64,000 nucleotides of DNA from Tenuifilaceae bacterium CYCD (GCA_036322835.1 AP027304.1:248001-312000), one strand, 5' to 3'. Positions 8,626 through 18,378 are shown, counted from the stretch's first letter. The notes: generated by a model not told the origin, from the sequence alone. Translations and numbers: made by a program.

Positions 8626-10242
8626 CTAGTATTTCAAAGGTAAACTAAAAACAAATTCGCTTCCCCGCCCCATCTCGCTTCTAACCCAAATTTTACCGCC
8701 ATGTTTCTCAATAAATTCGTGACAAAGCGACAATCCTAATCCCGTGCCTTTCTCATTCCTCGTCCCCTGAGTAGAAAAGTTTGAGTTATAATCGAAGAGT
8801 TTCTCTATATCACCATTGCTAATGCCAATGCCATTATCAACAACCGAAACTTGAATCTCATCATGAACCTTACTGGCTTTTATCGTAATCGAACCACCAG
8901 ATTGTGTAAACTTTATAGCATTAGAAACGAGATTCCGCATAACAGTTTTGATCATATCCTCATCAACAAATACATAAGTATTACTTGAAATTTCATTATT
9001 TATAGCTATTTCCTTCTGATCCGCATTATCTTTTAGTAAATCGATTACTTTATTTGATATATCAAACAAATTTGCATTTTGAGGCGAGAAGTTGATTCTG
9101 CCCTGCTGTATCCGCGCCCAATCCAACAAATTTTCAAGTAGTTGAAACGCCTGTTGAGCCGAAGAATTAATTATTGCCGCATAATTTTCAGTCTCCTTTA
9201 CATTACAATTTTTCGCATATTCTTTTAACAACTCGCTATACCCTAATATACTAGTAAATGGGCTTTTTAAATCGTGCGCAATTATGGAAAAAAATTTATC
9301 CTTCGTAGCGTTTATCTCCCTAAGCTGATCCTCGCTCCGCTTAAGCGCATCCATTGTTTTTTTTCTCTCATCTATAAGAACAGTTAACATCAAACCAGAT
9401 AATTGCAAACTGATTATCAGTAGATCAAGCCGCATAAAGGTATCTAACCGCTCAACGGAGAGGTTTGCCACATTTATTGATATTGCAAAAAAAGCGGCAA
9501 TTGTCATTGCTAATAATGACAGCAAAACCGTTCTGGGCCTACCTAATGTTGAAAAAATAAGTGTGATTGGAAATAGAAAGAATAAGGCTAGGAATGTGTA
9601 ACTATTATCCAAATAATAGGTTAGCTTAAAAAGCAAGAAAGTAATCATAAATGCAGCAAATGCAATTACAATATCCTGTAGTAATAATTTTCTAATTTTA
9701 TATTTCTGAGTAAATAAAAAAAACATTAAAGGTACAAATATCATCTGCCCTATGGAATTCCCCAACCACCAGGTAACTGATGATATCCAGAAAATATCTT
9801 GATAGATTCGTCCAAATCCAAATAACGCAAAATTTCCAAGTAGTGCCGATAAGGGTTGTAGTAATAACAGAATAAGGATTGAAAGCAATAAGATATTTTT
9901 AAAACTTGTAATATTTTCGGAGAATCTAAACCGGGAAAATAAAAAACAACCCAAAATCGCCAGTAACGAATTTATTAACGCTATTACAATGCTTGAGGAT
10001 AGATCAACACCCGATGTAACCGCCAAAACAAACTGCCCAACAAATATTCCAATAGCATTAAAATAACCAAAAAGAATAGTAGCAGCCAATCCTATACCTT
10101 CGGCAAAAAATGGGGCATTGGTTACTATTCCATTCGAAACCGAAATGGCAAAAGCAAATTTTCCCAACAAAAAGTATAAAACACCAACACCCAAAATTTT
10201 CAGGATAATAAGCAATACACTACTTTGCTTTTGTACAAGCAT
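8626..10242 (-). CDS. MASE1-type membrane sensor histidine kinase
   Basis: A 538-residue hybrid of a multi-span membrane sensor and a histidine kinase core. Residues 1-300 carry about eight hydrophobic segments with the NAPFFAEGIGLAATILFGY region, which resembles a MASE1 sensor domain. A short linker leads to a HisKA domain (FFSIIAHDLKSPF, phospho-acceptor histidine near residue 324) and a HATPase domain with N (NLVSNAIKFT), G1 (DNGIGI) and G2 (GTGLGLSL) boxes. There is no PAS or receiver domain and no response regulator beside it, so it is an orphan kinase. Its signal is unknown. Confidence 0.88.
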   Translation of the reverse strand: MLVQKQSSVLLIILKILGVGVLYFLLGKFAFAISVSNGIVTNAPFFAEGIGLAATILFGYFNAIGIFVGQFVLAVTSGVDLSSSIVIALINSLLAILGCFLFSRFRFSENITSFKNILLLSILILLLLQPLSALLGNFALFGFGRIYQDIFWISSVTWWLGNSIGQMIFVPLMFFLFTQKYKIRKLLLQDIVIAFAAFMITFLLFKLTYYLDNSYTFLALFFLFPITLIFSTLGRPRTVLLSLLAMTIAAFFAISINVANLSVERLDTFMRLDLLIISLQLSGLMLTVLIDERKKTMDALKRSEDQLREINATKDKFFSIIAHDLKSPFTSILGYSELLKEYAKNCNVKETENYAAIINSSAQQAFQLLENLLDWARIQQGRINFSPQNANLFDISNKVIDLLKDNADQKEIAINNEISSNTYVFVDEDMIKTVMRNLVSNAIKFTQSGGSITIKASKVHDEIQVSVVDNGIGISNGDIEKLFDYNSNFSTQGTRNEKGTGLGLSLCHEFIEKHGGKIWVRSEMGRGSEFVFSLPLKY

Positions 10243-10281
10243 TACCGAACCTTTTAATTTATGGCATTCAGAAATAAATAT

Positions 10282-10308
10282 TTGTCAAATTTCGAACTAA
10301 TTTGACAA
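10282..10308 (-). terminator. Hairpin after the ppk1-ppx unit
   Basis: A ten-base perfect inverted repeat (10282-10291 with 10299-10308) has a seven-base loop and lies 11 bases beyond the ppx stop. The following minus-strand bases are AT-rich but lack a clean T run, so termination is likely but not certain. Confidence 0.4.
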
Positions 10309-10318
10309 TCTTTCAAAT

Positions 10319-11221
10319 CTATTTTTGGATTGACTTATACTCCCTGTAAAGCATGTGGATAATACCATCGGAAACACCAATAGTAGGAACAATCATCTGT
10401 TTAACGCCAGCCCATTTCATTACTTTAAGGTATATTTTAGCCGCAGGAATAACAACATCGGCACGATCGGGGTTCATACCTAAAACCTTAATACGCTCAT
10501 CGACCGTGTAGTATTGTAAAAATTTATACAGTTCCTTGAACTCGCTGTATAGCAGAGGTTCGCTATCTGTTTTTTTCCCCGATAATTTATAGATCTTATT
10601 AATGTTTCCGCCGGAGCCAATGATTTTGGGGTTGCGTTTTTTTACGTCTAGCGCCTTCACCCACGCCTTCATCTCATCAATATCATCCTCCGTAACCTTG
10701 CCCTTAAGCATTCTAATGGTGCCAATATTGAACGAATGCGACGCTACATTCATTCTATTCTCAAAAAGAGTAATTTCAGTACTACCGCCACCAACATCCA
10801 TGTAGAGGTATGGATTTGAGTCGTTTAGCATTTCCACAATCTCATTGGAGTATATAATTTCAGCTTCACGCTTACCATCAATTATTTCAATATCAACACC
10901 GGCCTTATCCCTAACATAATCAACCACCTCCTTAGAGTTAAAGGCCTCGCGCATAGCAGATGTTGCGCATGCCTTATAGGCCACAACATCCTCCACCTCC
11001 ATAAGGTTACGGTATGCAATCATCGTTTTTACTAACTTCTCAACCCTTTGCTCGGTTATTACTCCTACACCAAAAGCATCCTCGCCTAGCCTTAACGGCA
11101 TACGAACCAACGAAGATTTTCTAAAAAATGTGCTGCCACCATCCTCTACAACGTTGGTTAACAACAAACGCGCAGCGTTTGATCCGATATCGATAGCCGC
11201 AAATTTTAGGACTTTTATCAT
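10319..11221 (-). CDS. Ppx/GppA-family exopolyphosphatase
   Basis: A 300-residue actin-fold phosphatase that would hydrolyse polyphosphate ends or pppGpp. Visible motifs are the phosphate-1 loop AAIDIGSNAARLLL (residues 8-21), YKACATSAMREAFN, and YMDVGGGSTEITLF (phosphate-2 region). It has the short form seen in many Bacteroidota, without the C-terminal HD-like domain of E. coli Ppx. Its start codon abuts the ppk1 stop without a gap, so it is almost certainly co-transcribed and translationally coupled with the polyphosphate synthase. Specificity between polyphosphate and pppGpp is inferred from that pairing. Confidence 0.88.
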   Translation of the reverse strand: MIKVLKFAAIDIGSNAARLLLTNVVEDGGSTFFRKSSLVRMPLRLGEDAFGVGVITEQRVEKLVKTMIAYRNLMEVEDVVAYKACATSAMREAFNSKEVVDYVRDKAGVDIEIIDGKREAEIIYSNEIVEMLNDSNPYLYMDVGGGSTEITLFENRMNVASHSFNIGTIRMLKGKVTEDDIDEMKAWVKALDVKKRNPKIIGSGGNINKIYKLSGKKTDSEPLLYSEFKELYKFLQYYTVDERIKVLGMNPDRADVVIPAAKIYLKVMKWAGVKQMIVPTIGVSDGIIHMLYREYKSIQK

Positions 11222-13294
11222 CTACTTACTCTTTTCTAATTCTTTCTGCTTATAGTACTTATACAACTCTATCTGCGAACGAAATATTGCTTCATTCTCG
11301 CCCCTAACTTTAAAATGATTATTTTGCTTATGATTAATAATTCTCGATTTAATATTATCTCTCAAAGCGTAATCTACCACGGTTCTGAGTTCAGCCTTGA
11401 TTTTTTGATCGAATATTGGTGAGGCCACTTCAACCCTATAGTCTAAGTTACGGGTCATCCAATCGGCCGAGGATATGTAGCACAATTCATCGCCACCGTT
11501 GGCAAAAAAGAATATCCGCGAGTGCTCCAAAAACCTATCAATAATCCCGTAAACCTCGATATTCTCACTCAGACCCTTAACTCCTGGAACTAAAGAGCAA
11601 ATCCCCCTAACCACCAACTTAATTTCTACTCCCGCTTTGCTAGCCTGGTACAACTTTTTGATCATCTCCTCATCCACAAGGTTGTTTATTTTGCAATGAA
11701 TGTAGGCTGTATTTCCCTTTGCTGCATTCTCCATTTCACCCTCGATAAGGGAGTATAACTTACGTCGCATATTCATTGGCGATACCAGCAGATGCTTATA
11801 GTTAAATGCCCTGTAGTTGTTCTCCAAAAAGGTAAATACCTTATCTATTTCGCTAGTTATTTTGGGGTTTACTGTAAAAATGTTGACATCGGTATACAGG
11901 TTTGCATTCCCCTCATGAAAATTCCCTGTACTTACCGTGGCATACTTAACCTCCTCTCTTCCCGTTTTACGGGTAATAAGAGTCATTTTGCTATGAATCT
12001 TTAAACCCGGAATGCCGAAAATAACATTAACACCGGCCTCCTGCATTTGCTTCGACCAAAATATATTTGAGTTTTCATCGAAACGAGCTCTCAACTCCAC
12101 AATTGCTGTCACCTTTTTCCCATTCTGCGCTGCATTCATCAATGCATGCACTACACGCGATTCCGATGCAACCCTGTAGAGCGTTATTTGTATGGATTTT
12201 ACCTTAGGATCAATAGCCGCTTCCCGAAGCATTTTTATGTAGTAGGTAAAATTGTGGAATGGGTAATGGAGCATTACATCATGCTTTGCAATAACAGCAA
12301 GTATACTCGGAGATTCATCAAGCTCCGCAATGGAAATTGGAGGCAAAGGTTCATTTATAAGCTTTGCATTCGAAAAATCGGGGAATCGAATAAAATCCTT
12401 AAAGTTATGATAGCGCCCGCCCGGAATTCCATAGTCATCCTCATCGAGTTCCATGCTATCGGTGATATAATTAAGCATGTCCGGGGCAATTCTGGAGTCA
12501 TATACAAACCTTACGGGTTGGCCTTTCTTACGATTTTTTACCCCTTTCGAAATTTTTTCGAGCAAACTCTCGGAGATATCATTATCAACGTCCAACTCGG
12601 CATCACGGGTTATTTTTATGGTGTAAGCCTCAAACTGATCGTATGGAAAAATGCTATAAACTTCGCTCAAACAAAGCCTGATAACATCGTCGAGGAGTAT
12701 TATGTAATGCTTATCATCCTTTTTAGGGAGAAGTATGAAGCGAGAAATCAGGCGTGTAGGCATTTCGATTAGGGAATATTCCTTTACATCGGGATTATTC
12801 TTGAATGAAAGTTTTACGGCCAAGTAAATTGACTGATCAACAAGTTCGGGGAAATGCTCCAACCCCTTTAGCATTATGGGAGCAAGATGTGTTGATATGT
12901 GCTTATTGAAGTATGACTTGATATACTCCCGCTGGCTGGGCTGTAACTGCTTTTCGTCTATTAAAAAGATGTTTTCCTTCTGAAGTTCCTTTATTATCTC
13001 TGAAAATATTAAATCGAATTTATTCTGATAGGCTATAGTTACCCGTTGGATTTTCTCGAGTGCCTTACGGGGATTCTGCCCCATTATTTTTTTTGCCCCT
13101 TTCTCAACAACAAGCAATCGGCGCAATGTAGCAACTCTTATCCGAAAAAACTCATCAAGATTATTGGAGAATATTCCTAAAAATTTCAGCCTTTCAATAA
13201 CAGGCACAGAAGCATCCTCTGCCTCCTGCAGCACTCTACCATTGAACGATAGCCAACTTAACTCTCTATTTATAAGTTGAATATTCTTGGCCAT
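11222..13294 (-). CDS. ppk1: Polyphosphate kinase 1
   Basis: A 690-residue PPK1 that makes inorganic polyphosphate from ATP. The N-terminal domain begins INRELSWLSFNGRVLQEA. The catalytic core holds the autophosphorylated histidine, His434, in GLKIHSKMTL, comparable to His435 in E. coli. Conserved YATVSTGNFHEGNA and SSADWMTRNLDYRVEV follow. Length matches the family. The gene abuts a ppx/gppA-family gene and follows a sixA-like gene by 113 bases on the same strand, forming a polyphosphate block. Confidence 0.96.
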   Translation of the reverse strand: MAKNIQLINRELSWLSFNGRVLQEAEDASVPVIERLKFLGIFSNNLDEFFRIRVATLRRLLVVEKGAKKIMGQNPRKALEKIQRVTIAYQNKFDLIFSEIIKELQKENIFLIDEKQLQPSQREYIKSYFNKHISTHLAPIMLKGLEHFPELVDQSIYLAVKLSFKNNPDVKEYSLIEMPTRLISRFILLPKKDDKHYIILLDDVIRLCLSEVYSIFPYDQFEAYTIKITRDAELDVDNDISESLLEKISKGVKNRKKGQPVRFVYDSRIAPDMLNYITDSMELDEDDYGIPGGRYHNFKDFIRFPDFSNAKLINEPLPPISIAELDESPSILAVIAKHDVMLHYPFHNFTYYIKMLREAAIDPKVKSIQITLYRVASESRVVHALMNAAQNGKKVTAIVELRARFDENSNIFWSKQMQEAGVNVIFGIPGLKIHSKMTLITRKTGREEVKYATVSTGNFHEGNANLYTDVNIFTVNPKITSEIDKVFTFLENNYRAFNYKHLLVSPMNMRRKLYSLIEGEMENAAKGNTAYIHCKINNLVDEEMIKKLYQASKAGVEIKLVVRGICSLVPGVKGLSENIEVYGIIDRFLEHSRIFFFANGGDELCYISSADWMTRNLDYRVEVASPIFDQKIKAELRTVVDYALRDNIKSRIINHKQNNHFKVRGENEAIFRSQIELYKYYKQKELEKSK

Positions 13295-13407
13295 AGCGGA
13301 ATCAATATAGTATCGATACGTTTTGTTTTAATTCAAACCAATTTAATAAATAGATCAGAAATACAGATATTTGTATATTACTAATATGTTAATTTTTTAG
13401 TAAAAAA

Positions 13408-13902
13408 CTATCCATTAATAATAAAAGAAGTGTTGGACTCCACTAATGTTGACTTTGATATTGTAGCCCAATCATCCGTATCGAAATACAAGCAAACAAA
13501 ACCTGATGTTGGCAATTCAAAAATAGGCTCCGGTAAAAAACTATTCACAAAATACGATAATGTTGGATTATGCCCAACAATCATTAGGCTTTTAACACCG
13601 TTTGGCTGACCTGCAATGATTTCCTTAATAACAACCTCATCGGCTTCGTAAACCCGTTTATCAATAAATATCTTTTCTAAGGCTAAAGATGCACTCTCAG
13701 CAAAAAGTATTGCCGTATGTGTAGCCCTATTAGCTGGGCTAGTAATTATTGAGTCGACATTCTTAACCGTATGCTGAACAGTCTTTGCAAGCGTTGTTAT
13801 GTCCTTAATACCTTTCGGCTTGAGCGCCCTGTCCTTATCGCTCTTATCAACCTCGCTCCACGATGATTTTGCATGACGAAGAATAAAAAGTTCCCGGCGC
13901 AT
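13408..13902 (-). CDS. SixA-like histidine phosphatase
   Basis: A 164-residue phosphoglycerate-mutase-fold phosphatase. It opens with LFILRHAKSSW, in which Arg9 and His10 form the RH signature with the KSSW extension typical of SixA-like proteins. A second catalytic histidine lies in MIVGHNPTLSYF. SixA of E. coli dephosphorylates phosphohistidine proteins of the PTS. The target here is unknown. It lies upstream of ppk1 in the same direction with a 113-base gap and could be read together with it, but no functional tie to polyphosphate is established. Confidence 0.82.
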   Translation of the reverse strand: MRRELFILRHAKSSWSEVDKSDKDRALKPKGIKDITTLAKTVQHTVKNVDSIITSPANRATHTAILFAESASLALEKIFIDKRVYEADEVVIKEIIAGQPNGVKSLMIVGHNPTLSYFVNSFLPEPIFELPTSGFVCLYFDTDDWATISKSTLVESNTSFIING

Positions 13903-13954
13903 GGTATTTGTTTTATTGTTGAGTTTTAAGAAATAGTAAAATTTTATAATTCTA

Positions 13955-13996
13955 AACGTAGCAAGGATTATCTCACTCGAGATCCCCTGCTACGTT
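13955..13996 (-). terminator. Compound hairpin downstream of phoH
   Basis: An outer nine-base stem (13955-13963 with 13988-13996) is topped by an inner five-base stem (ATCTC with GAGAT). It begins 35 bases after the phoH stop codon. There is no long T run, so it may be a terminator or an mRNA 3' stabiliser. Confidence 0.5.
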
Positions 13997-14031
13997 CAAA
14001 TAACTCTTAAATACCTAAAGTTACAAAATTT

Positions 14032-15360
14032 CTACAACAAATCGCTTGCTAGTTCTGCCAAATAGCTTCGTTCACCCTTAACTAAATTAATATGGGCAAA
14101 CAATTCCTGTCCATGCATCTTATCCGATAGGTGCGTTAAACCATTCGATTTCATATCCAGATATGGATGGTCAATTTGGTGAATATCACCTGTAAAGACA
14201 ATTTTAGTTCCTTCGCCCGCACGGGTAATAATGGTCTTGATCTCGTGTGGTGTAAGATTTTGCGCCTCATCCACAATGAAAAAAACATTCGATAAACTTC
14301 TTCCACGGATATAAGCCAATGGTGCTATAACCAACTTTTCGGTACGTAGCATCTCATCAATATGCATGTAATCCTTGCTGGTAGATTTGAATTTATTCTT
14401 AATCACCGTAAGATTATCAAATAAAGGCTGCATGTATGGGCCAATCTTATCGTTAATGTCGCCAGGAAGAAATCCGATATCCCTATTCGAAAGTGCTACA
14501 ATTGGTCGAGCTAACAGAATTTGGTCGAATTTATCCTCCTGCTGAAGTGCTGCGGCTAAGGCAAGTAATGTTTTACCTGTACCTGCCTTTCCGGTCAATG
14601 CTACCAACTGAATATTGTTACGGAGCAACGCATCAAAAGCAAAGGCTTGTTCAGAGTTTCTAGGTTCAATACCGTATGCTCTAGTTTTTTCTACTCTATC
14701 GAACTTGGTGGTTACCTTATCAAAACGAGCCAGAGCACTCGATTTATTCCCTTTTAAAATGAAGTACTGATTGGCATAAGGCTGAACTTTTAAATCCTTT
14801 GACTTTAAGCCTTCGGCAGGATCGTACATTTTTTGAATTGTTGAATCGTCGAGTCCTTCAACTATCTCCACCTCCTTTTTCAGAGAATCAACATCTTCTA
14901 CCTTGTCCGACAAGTAATCCTGAGCCACAATACCTAAGGATTTTGCTTTCATCCGAAGGTTTATATCCTTGGTAACAAGTATAACGGGTCTATCGGGATT
15001 GTTCTTCGCAGTATAAAATGTGATTGCCAAAATTCGATGATCAGGACTCTTCTCTGCAAACGATTCTAGCATTTCCTCTGAGAATGGTTTCCCTGTTTCT
15101 ATTCTTAACTTACCCAAGTCCTTGCCAAGTGGAATTCCACCGTTGAACAACTTATCACCTGCAATTTTATCGAGTTCACGAACAAATTCACGAGCATGAT
15201 AATTAATCATTTCGTTGCCCTTCTTAAAGTGATCCAACTCCTCGAGTGCAACAATTGGGATGACAATATCGTGCTCCTCAAAATTGTAAATACAATGAAA
15301 ATCGTGTAAAATCACATTGGTATCCAACACAAAAATCTTCTTCGGTTTCTTAGTAGCCAT
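14032..15360 (-). CDS. PhoH-family ATPase with N-terminal PIN domain (PhoH2)
   Basis: A 442-residue fusion of a PIN ribonuclease-like domain and a PhoH ATPase. Residues 1-150 carry the PIN domain (KIFVLDTNVILHDF with acidic residues, then VALEELDHFKKG). From about residue 235 the PhoH domain has Walker A LTGKAGTGKTLLALA and Walker B FFIVDEAQNLTPHE. PhoH2 proteins studied elsewhere are RNA helicase-ribonucleases. The cellular target is unknown. The gene stands alone between the polyphosphate block and the divergent folC. Confidence 0.93.
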   Translation of the reverse strand: MATKKPKKIFVLDTNVILHDFHCIYNFEEHDIVIPIVALEELDHFKKGNEMINYHAREFVRELDKIAGDKLFNGGIPLGKDLGKLRIETGKPFSEEMLESFAEKSPDHRILAITFYTAKNNPDRPVILVTKDINLRMKAKSLGIVAQDYLSDKVEDVDSLKKEVEIVEGLDDSTIQKMYDPAEGLKSKDLKVQPYANQYFILKGNKSSALARFDKVTTKFDRVEKTRAYGIEPRNSEQAFAFDALLRNNIQLVALTGKAGTGKTLLALAAALQQEDKFDQILLARPIVALSNRDIGFLPGDINDKIGPYMQPLFDNLTVIKNKFKSTSKDYMHIDEMLRTEKLVIAPLAYIRGRSLSNVFFIVDEAQNLTPHEIKTIITRAGEGTKIVFTGDIHQIDHPYLDMKSNGLTHLSDKMHGQELFAHINLVKGERSYLAELASDLL

Positions 15361-15575
15361 AAGTAAGGATTTAAAATTATCTTCTAAATATATGAAAAAA
15401 GAAGCCCCGTTGTCCGTAAAAAGGGCGAAAAGTTATACCAATAAAGGTTAATTTATATCACTAAATAATCAATCGAAGCAAAGTGATTATATGAGTTGAT
15501 ATTAGCAAGTCCATATCATTTGCTTCTATCGTTTTCGCAAAATATAGCTAACATTGCAACAAATTTTCAATCAAA

Positions 15576-16856
15576 ATGAATTACACAGAAACTCTCGAAT
15601 ACCTTTTCTCGCAGCTACCAATGTTTCAACGATTAGGTAAATCTGCATACAAGGCCGATTTAGGAAACACGTTACAACTCGATGAGTATTTTGAACATCC
15701 CCATAAACAGTTTAAAACAATTCATGTTGCGGGAACCAACGGAAAGGGAAGCACATCGCACATGTTGGCATCCATTCTTCAGAATGCAGGATACAAAGTG
15801 GGCCTATATACATCGCCCCACTTAAAGGATTTTAGGGAAAGAATCCGCATTAATGGAGTAATGATTCCCGAAAACGAGGTTACTGAATTTGTAGAAAAAC
15901 ATAAGGATCTATTCGACCAAGTAAAACCATCATTTTTTGAGATGACCGTAGCCCTTGCTTTTGACTACTTTGCAAGGGAAAAAGTTGAGATTGCCGTAAT
16001 TGAAGTAGGATTAGGCGGACGGTTAGATTCCACCAACATCATAACCCCAATCCTTTCGGTTATCACAAATATAGCTTTGGATCATACCGATTTACTAGGC
16101 AATACTTTACCTAAAATTGCTGTTGAGAAAGCGGGGGTTATCAAACCCAATGTTCCTGTAATTATTAGCCAGTTTCAGACTGAGGTTTCGGATGTTTTCA
16201 TTGATAAATCCAAAGAAACCAACTCGAAATTGCTCTTTGCCGAGCAAAATTATAAAGTTGAAAAGGTTGAATACAACAATGATTTGCAAGAAATTACTGT
16301 TAACCACAATGAAGTCAGAGACCGATGGAACCTCGATTTAATGGGAATATACCAAAAACATAATCTGCCAGGCGTTTTAGCATCAATCGATTTACTTAAA
16401 TCTATTGGTTTTAATATTACTAAAGCAAATATCTCCGAAGGCCTTAAATCAGTACAAAAATCGACAGGACTGATGGGACGCTGGCAAAGATTGCAGGAAT
16501 CGCCTAAAGTATACTGCGATACTGGCCACAACGTTGATGGTATAACTCAGGTAATTGCTCAAATTGAACGCATACCGCATCAGAACTTACACATGGTTAT
16601 TGGGATGGTAGGAGATAAAAATATTGATGGAATGCTCAGCCTGCTTCCTAAATCCGCTATCTACTATTTCACGCGGGCCTCAATTCCCAGAGCCTTAGAT
16701 CAGAATGAGCTAATGCAAAAAGCGTTGGCATTTGAATTGAAGGGGACATCATATCCAACAATAAAAGAGGCTTTATCCAATGCAAAGAAGAATGCTCACC
16801 CAAATGACATGATTTTTGTTGGAGGAAGCACATTTGTTGTGGCTGAGGTGCTGTAA
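15576..16856 (+). CDS. folC: Folylpolyglutamate synthase / dihydrofolate synthase
   Basis: A 426-residue Mur-ligase-fold enzyme that adds glutamate to folates and, in bifunctional forms, to dihydropteroate. The P-loop is GTNGKGSTSHML at residues 53-64. The VGLYTSPHLKDFRERI and EVGLGGRLDSTNI segments are diagnostic for FolC. The C-terminal domain carries YCDTGHNVDGI. Length is normal. It is divergent from phoH across 215 bases and its stop lies 7 bases from the stop of the convergent secreted-protein gene. Confidence 0.95.
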   Translation: MNYTETLEYLFSQLPMFQRLGKSAYKADLGNTLQLDEYFEHPHKQFKTIHVAGTNGKGSTSHMLASILQNAGYKVGLYTSPHLKDFRERIRINGVMIPENEVTEFVEKHKDLFDQVKPSFFEMTVALAFDYFAREKVEIAVIEVGLGGRLDSTNIITPILSVITNIALDHTDLLGNTLPKIAVEKAGVIKPNVPVIISQFQTEVSDVFIDKSKETNSKLLFAEQNYKVEKVEYNNDLQEITVNHNEVRDRWNLDLMGIYQKHNLPGVLASIDLLKSIGFNITKANISEGLKSVQKSTGLMGRWQRLQESPKVYCDTGHNVDGITQVIAQIERIPHQNLHMVIGMVGDKNIDGMLSLLPKSAIYYFTRASIPRALDQNELMQKALAFELKGTSYPTIKEALSNAKKNAHPNDMIFVGGSTFVVAEVL

Positions 16857-16863
16857 AGTGCTG

Positions 16864-17742
16864 CTATCTTGATTGTATCGGGATTGTAAATCCTAACCAA
16901 GGAATTGCAACAAACTGTTCCATTTCGGAATAAAATGGGATAACCAATCCATAATCTATCGCAATTTTCCGAATCAAGGATCGTCCACCAATCATGGTTA
17001 AAACTAAATACTCGTTGTCCACTTTAATAATATAATTTTCCGATAAAAAATATCCCCTACGTCCTGTTCTCTGCATGGTACTTACCATAATAATCGGGCT
17101 TTTAGCCCAATCACCTCCAGCGTATCCATACCCCATTCCCAACGTCACATTTTTATCATTCGTACCGAAGGTTGAAACTCCATAAGCAATTCCAAACGAA
17201 GCATCGTTTTCTCCAACTACAGTCGCCGCCAATAATCCAACACCAAGGTTTATTTTATCCCTTTCCAATGGAATGGAAAATTTTGGTGTTATCCATATTG
17301 GAGTGGATGCTCCGCCAAAAAGGAATAATGGTACCATTCCAACCCCAACTGAAAAGTAATCGGAAAAACCATAACCTGCCTGATTATATAAAATCCACAT
17401 ATTTTGATAATACGCCTCACCCTTCTTCATTCCATATCCATTAGGAGCCCAAAAATATCTCGTAGATTGAAGATTTTCGTACCAATACCGTCCTTCCTTC
17501 ATTTGCACCTGCTTAACCTGAGATATTTTTGTGATATCAGTTCTAAATATAGAAATGATCCCAATGTTTGAAGTTTTAAACCGCACAGTGAGAGAGTCTG
17601 TTTCAAGAATTGATCCTATATATTCATTCCCATCCGAGGTTTCTATTCGGAATATCTTAAGACTATCCGGAATCTCCTGACTATGTCCAATACGTGATAT
17701 AGTCAGCAATACTATAATTAAGATTTTCGATAGCCGATTCAT
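16864..17742 (-). CDS. Secreted or outer-membrane protein of unknown function
   Basis: A 292-residue protein with a signal peptide (ILIIVLLTISRIGHS, cleavage near SQ). Residues 30-80 (ETSDGNEYIGSILETDSLTV, then RFKTSNIGIISIFRTDITKI) resemble a small RNA-chaperone-like or SH3-like barrel. The rest is glycine- and aromatic-rich with alternating strands (YFSVGVGMVPLFLFGG, VTLGMGYGYAGG) and reads as a beta-barrel. I do not recognise a named family. It is convergent with folC and has no obvious operon partner. Confidence 0.75.
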   Translation of the reverse strand: MNRLSKILIIVLLTISRIGHSQEIPDSLKIFRIETSDGNEYIGSILETDSLTVRFKTSNIGIISIFRTDITKISQVKQVQMKEGRYWYENLQSTRYFWAPNGYGMKKGEAYYQNMWILYNQAGYGFSDYFSVGVGMVPLFLFGGASTPIWITPKFSIPLERDKINLGVGLLAATVVGENDASFGIAYGVSTFGTNDKNVTLGMGYGYAGGDWAKSPIIMVSTMQRTGRRGYFLSENYIIKVDNEYLVLTMIGGRSLIRKIAIDYGLVIPFYSEMEQFVAIPWLGFTIPIQSR

Positions 17743-17878
17743 TTCATTATTGAGATTAATATAAATTTAACCAATTATTACCTTTAAGTCAACGAAACAA
17801 GCAATAATCATTGAATGGCATTTAGATATACCAACAAAAACGTAGAAAATAAAAGTTTAAATAATTGACAACAAGTCA

Positions 17879-18133
<255 letters not shown>

Positions 18134-18273
18134 TCAATCCGAAACTTGCCCTGTAAATCCTTTATGGTTGGTATTGTGACGGCGCAACCGTTCCGCTAAA
18201 TCATCACGGGTAGAACCTACATAGTAGCGGTTCAGCGTTGTCGAGTATAAAATATAGGTATGGCTCATAACAG

Positions 18274-18296
18274 AAAACCCCGCTTCTGCGGGGTTA
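18274..18296 (-). terminator. Terminator of tRNA-Val
   Basis: An eight-base GC-rich stem (18276-18283 with 18288-18295) with a four-base loop lies just after the tRNA on the minus strand, followed by TTCTG. A degraded form recurs next to copy 1 of the direct repeat, followed there by a long T run on the minus strand. Confidence 0.65.
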
Positions 18297-18333
18297 ATTC
18301 TTGTGGGAGCTACAGGGATCGAACCTGTGACCC
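18281..18333. repeat. Direct repeat, copy 2 (within intact tRNA-Val)
   Basis: This copy pairs with 17936-17988, matching at 51 of 53 bases. It spans the terminator arm and the 3' half of the functional tRNA-Val gene, up to the variable region. Confidence 0.85.
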
Positions 18334-18378
18334 CCTGCTTGTAAGGCAGGTGCTCTGAACCAGCTGAGCTAAGCTCCC
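18304..18378 (-). tRNA. tRNA-Val (anticodon UAC)
   Basis: A 75-base cloverleaf on the minus strand. The acceptor stem is GGGAGCT with AGCTCCC plus discriminator A. The D arm is GCTCAGCTGGTTCAGAGC, the anticodon arm CCTGC-CTTACAA-GCAGG with anticodon TAC, and the T arm ACAGG-TTCGATC-CCTGT. All four stems pair perfectly. CCA is not encoded. It is followed by a terminator and then by the GIY-YIG cassette with a damaged tRNA copy. Confidence 0.96.

Noticed and set aside
12146-12772. A 208-codon plus-strand frame opposite ppk1
   Set aside because: It lies wholly inside ppk1, which has strong family motifs in the other frame. The translated product has no domain character.
16864-17742. A T9SS barrel component
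   Set aside because: The barrel-like pattern is generic, and no motif of PorT, PorV, PorP or PorQ was found.
18134-18136. UGA as a recoded tryptophan or selenocysteine codon
   Set aside because: Tryptophan is TGG elsewhere in the same gene and other genes in the window end in TGA (for example the one at 28612-28614). No selenocysteine-type hairpin is evident.
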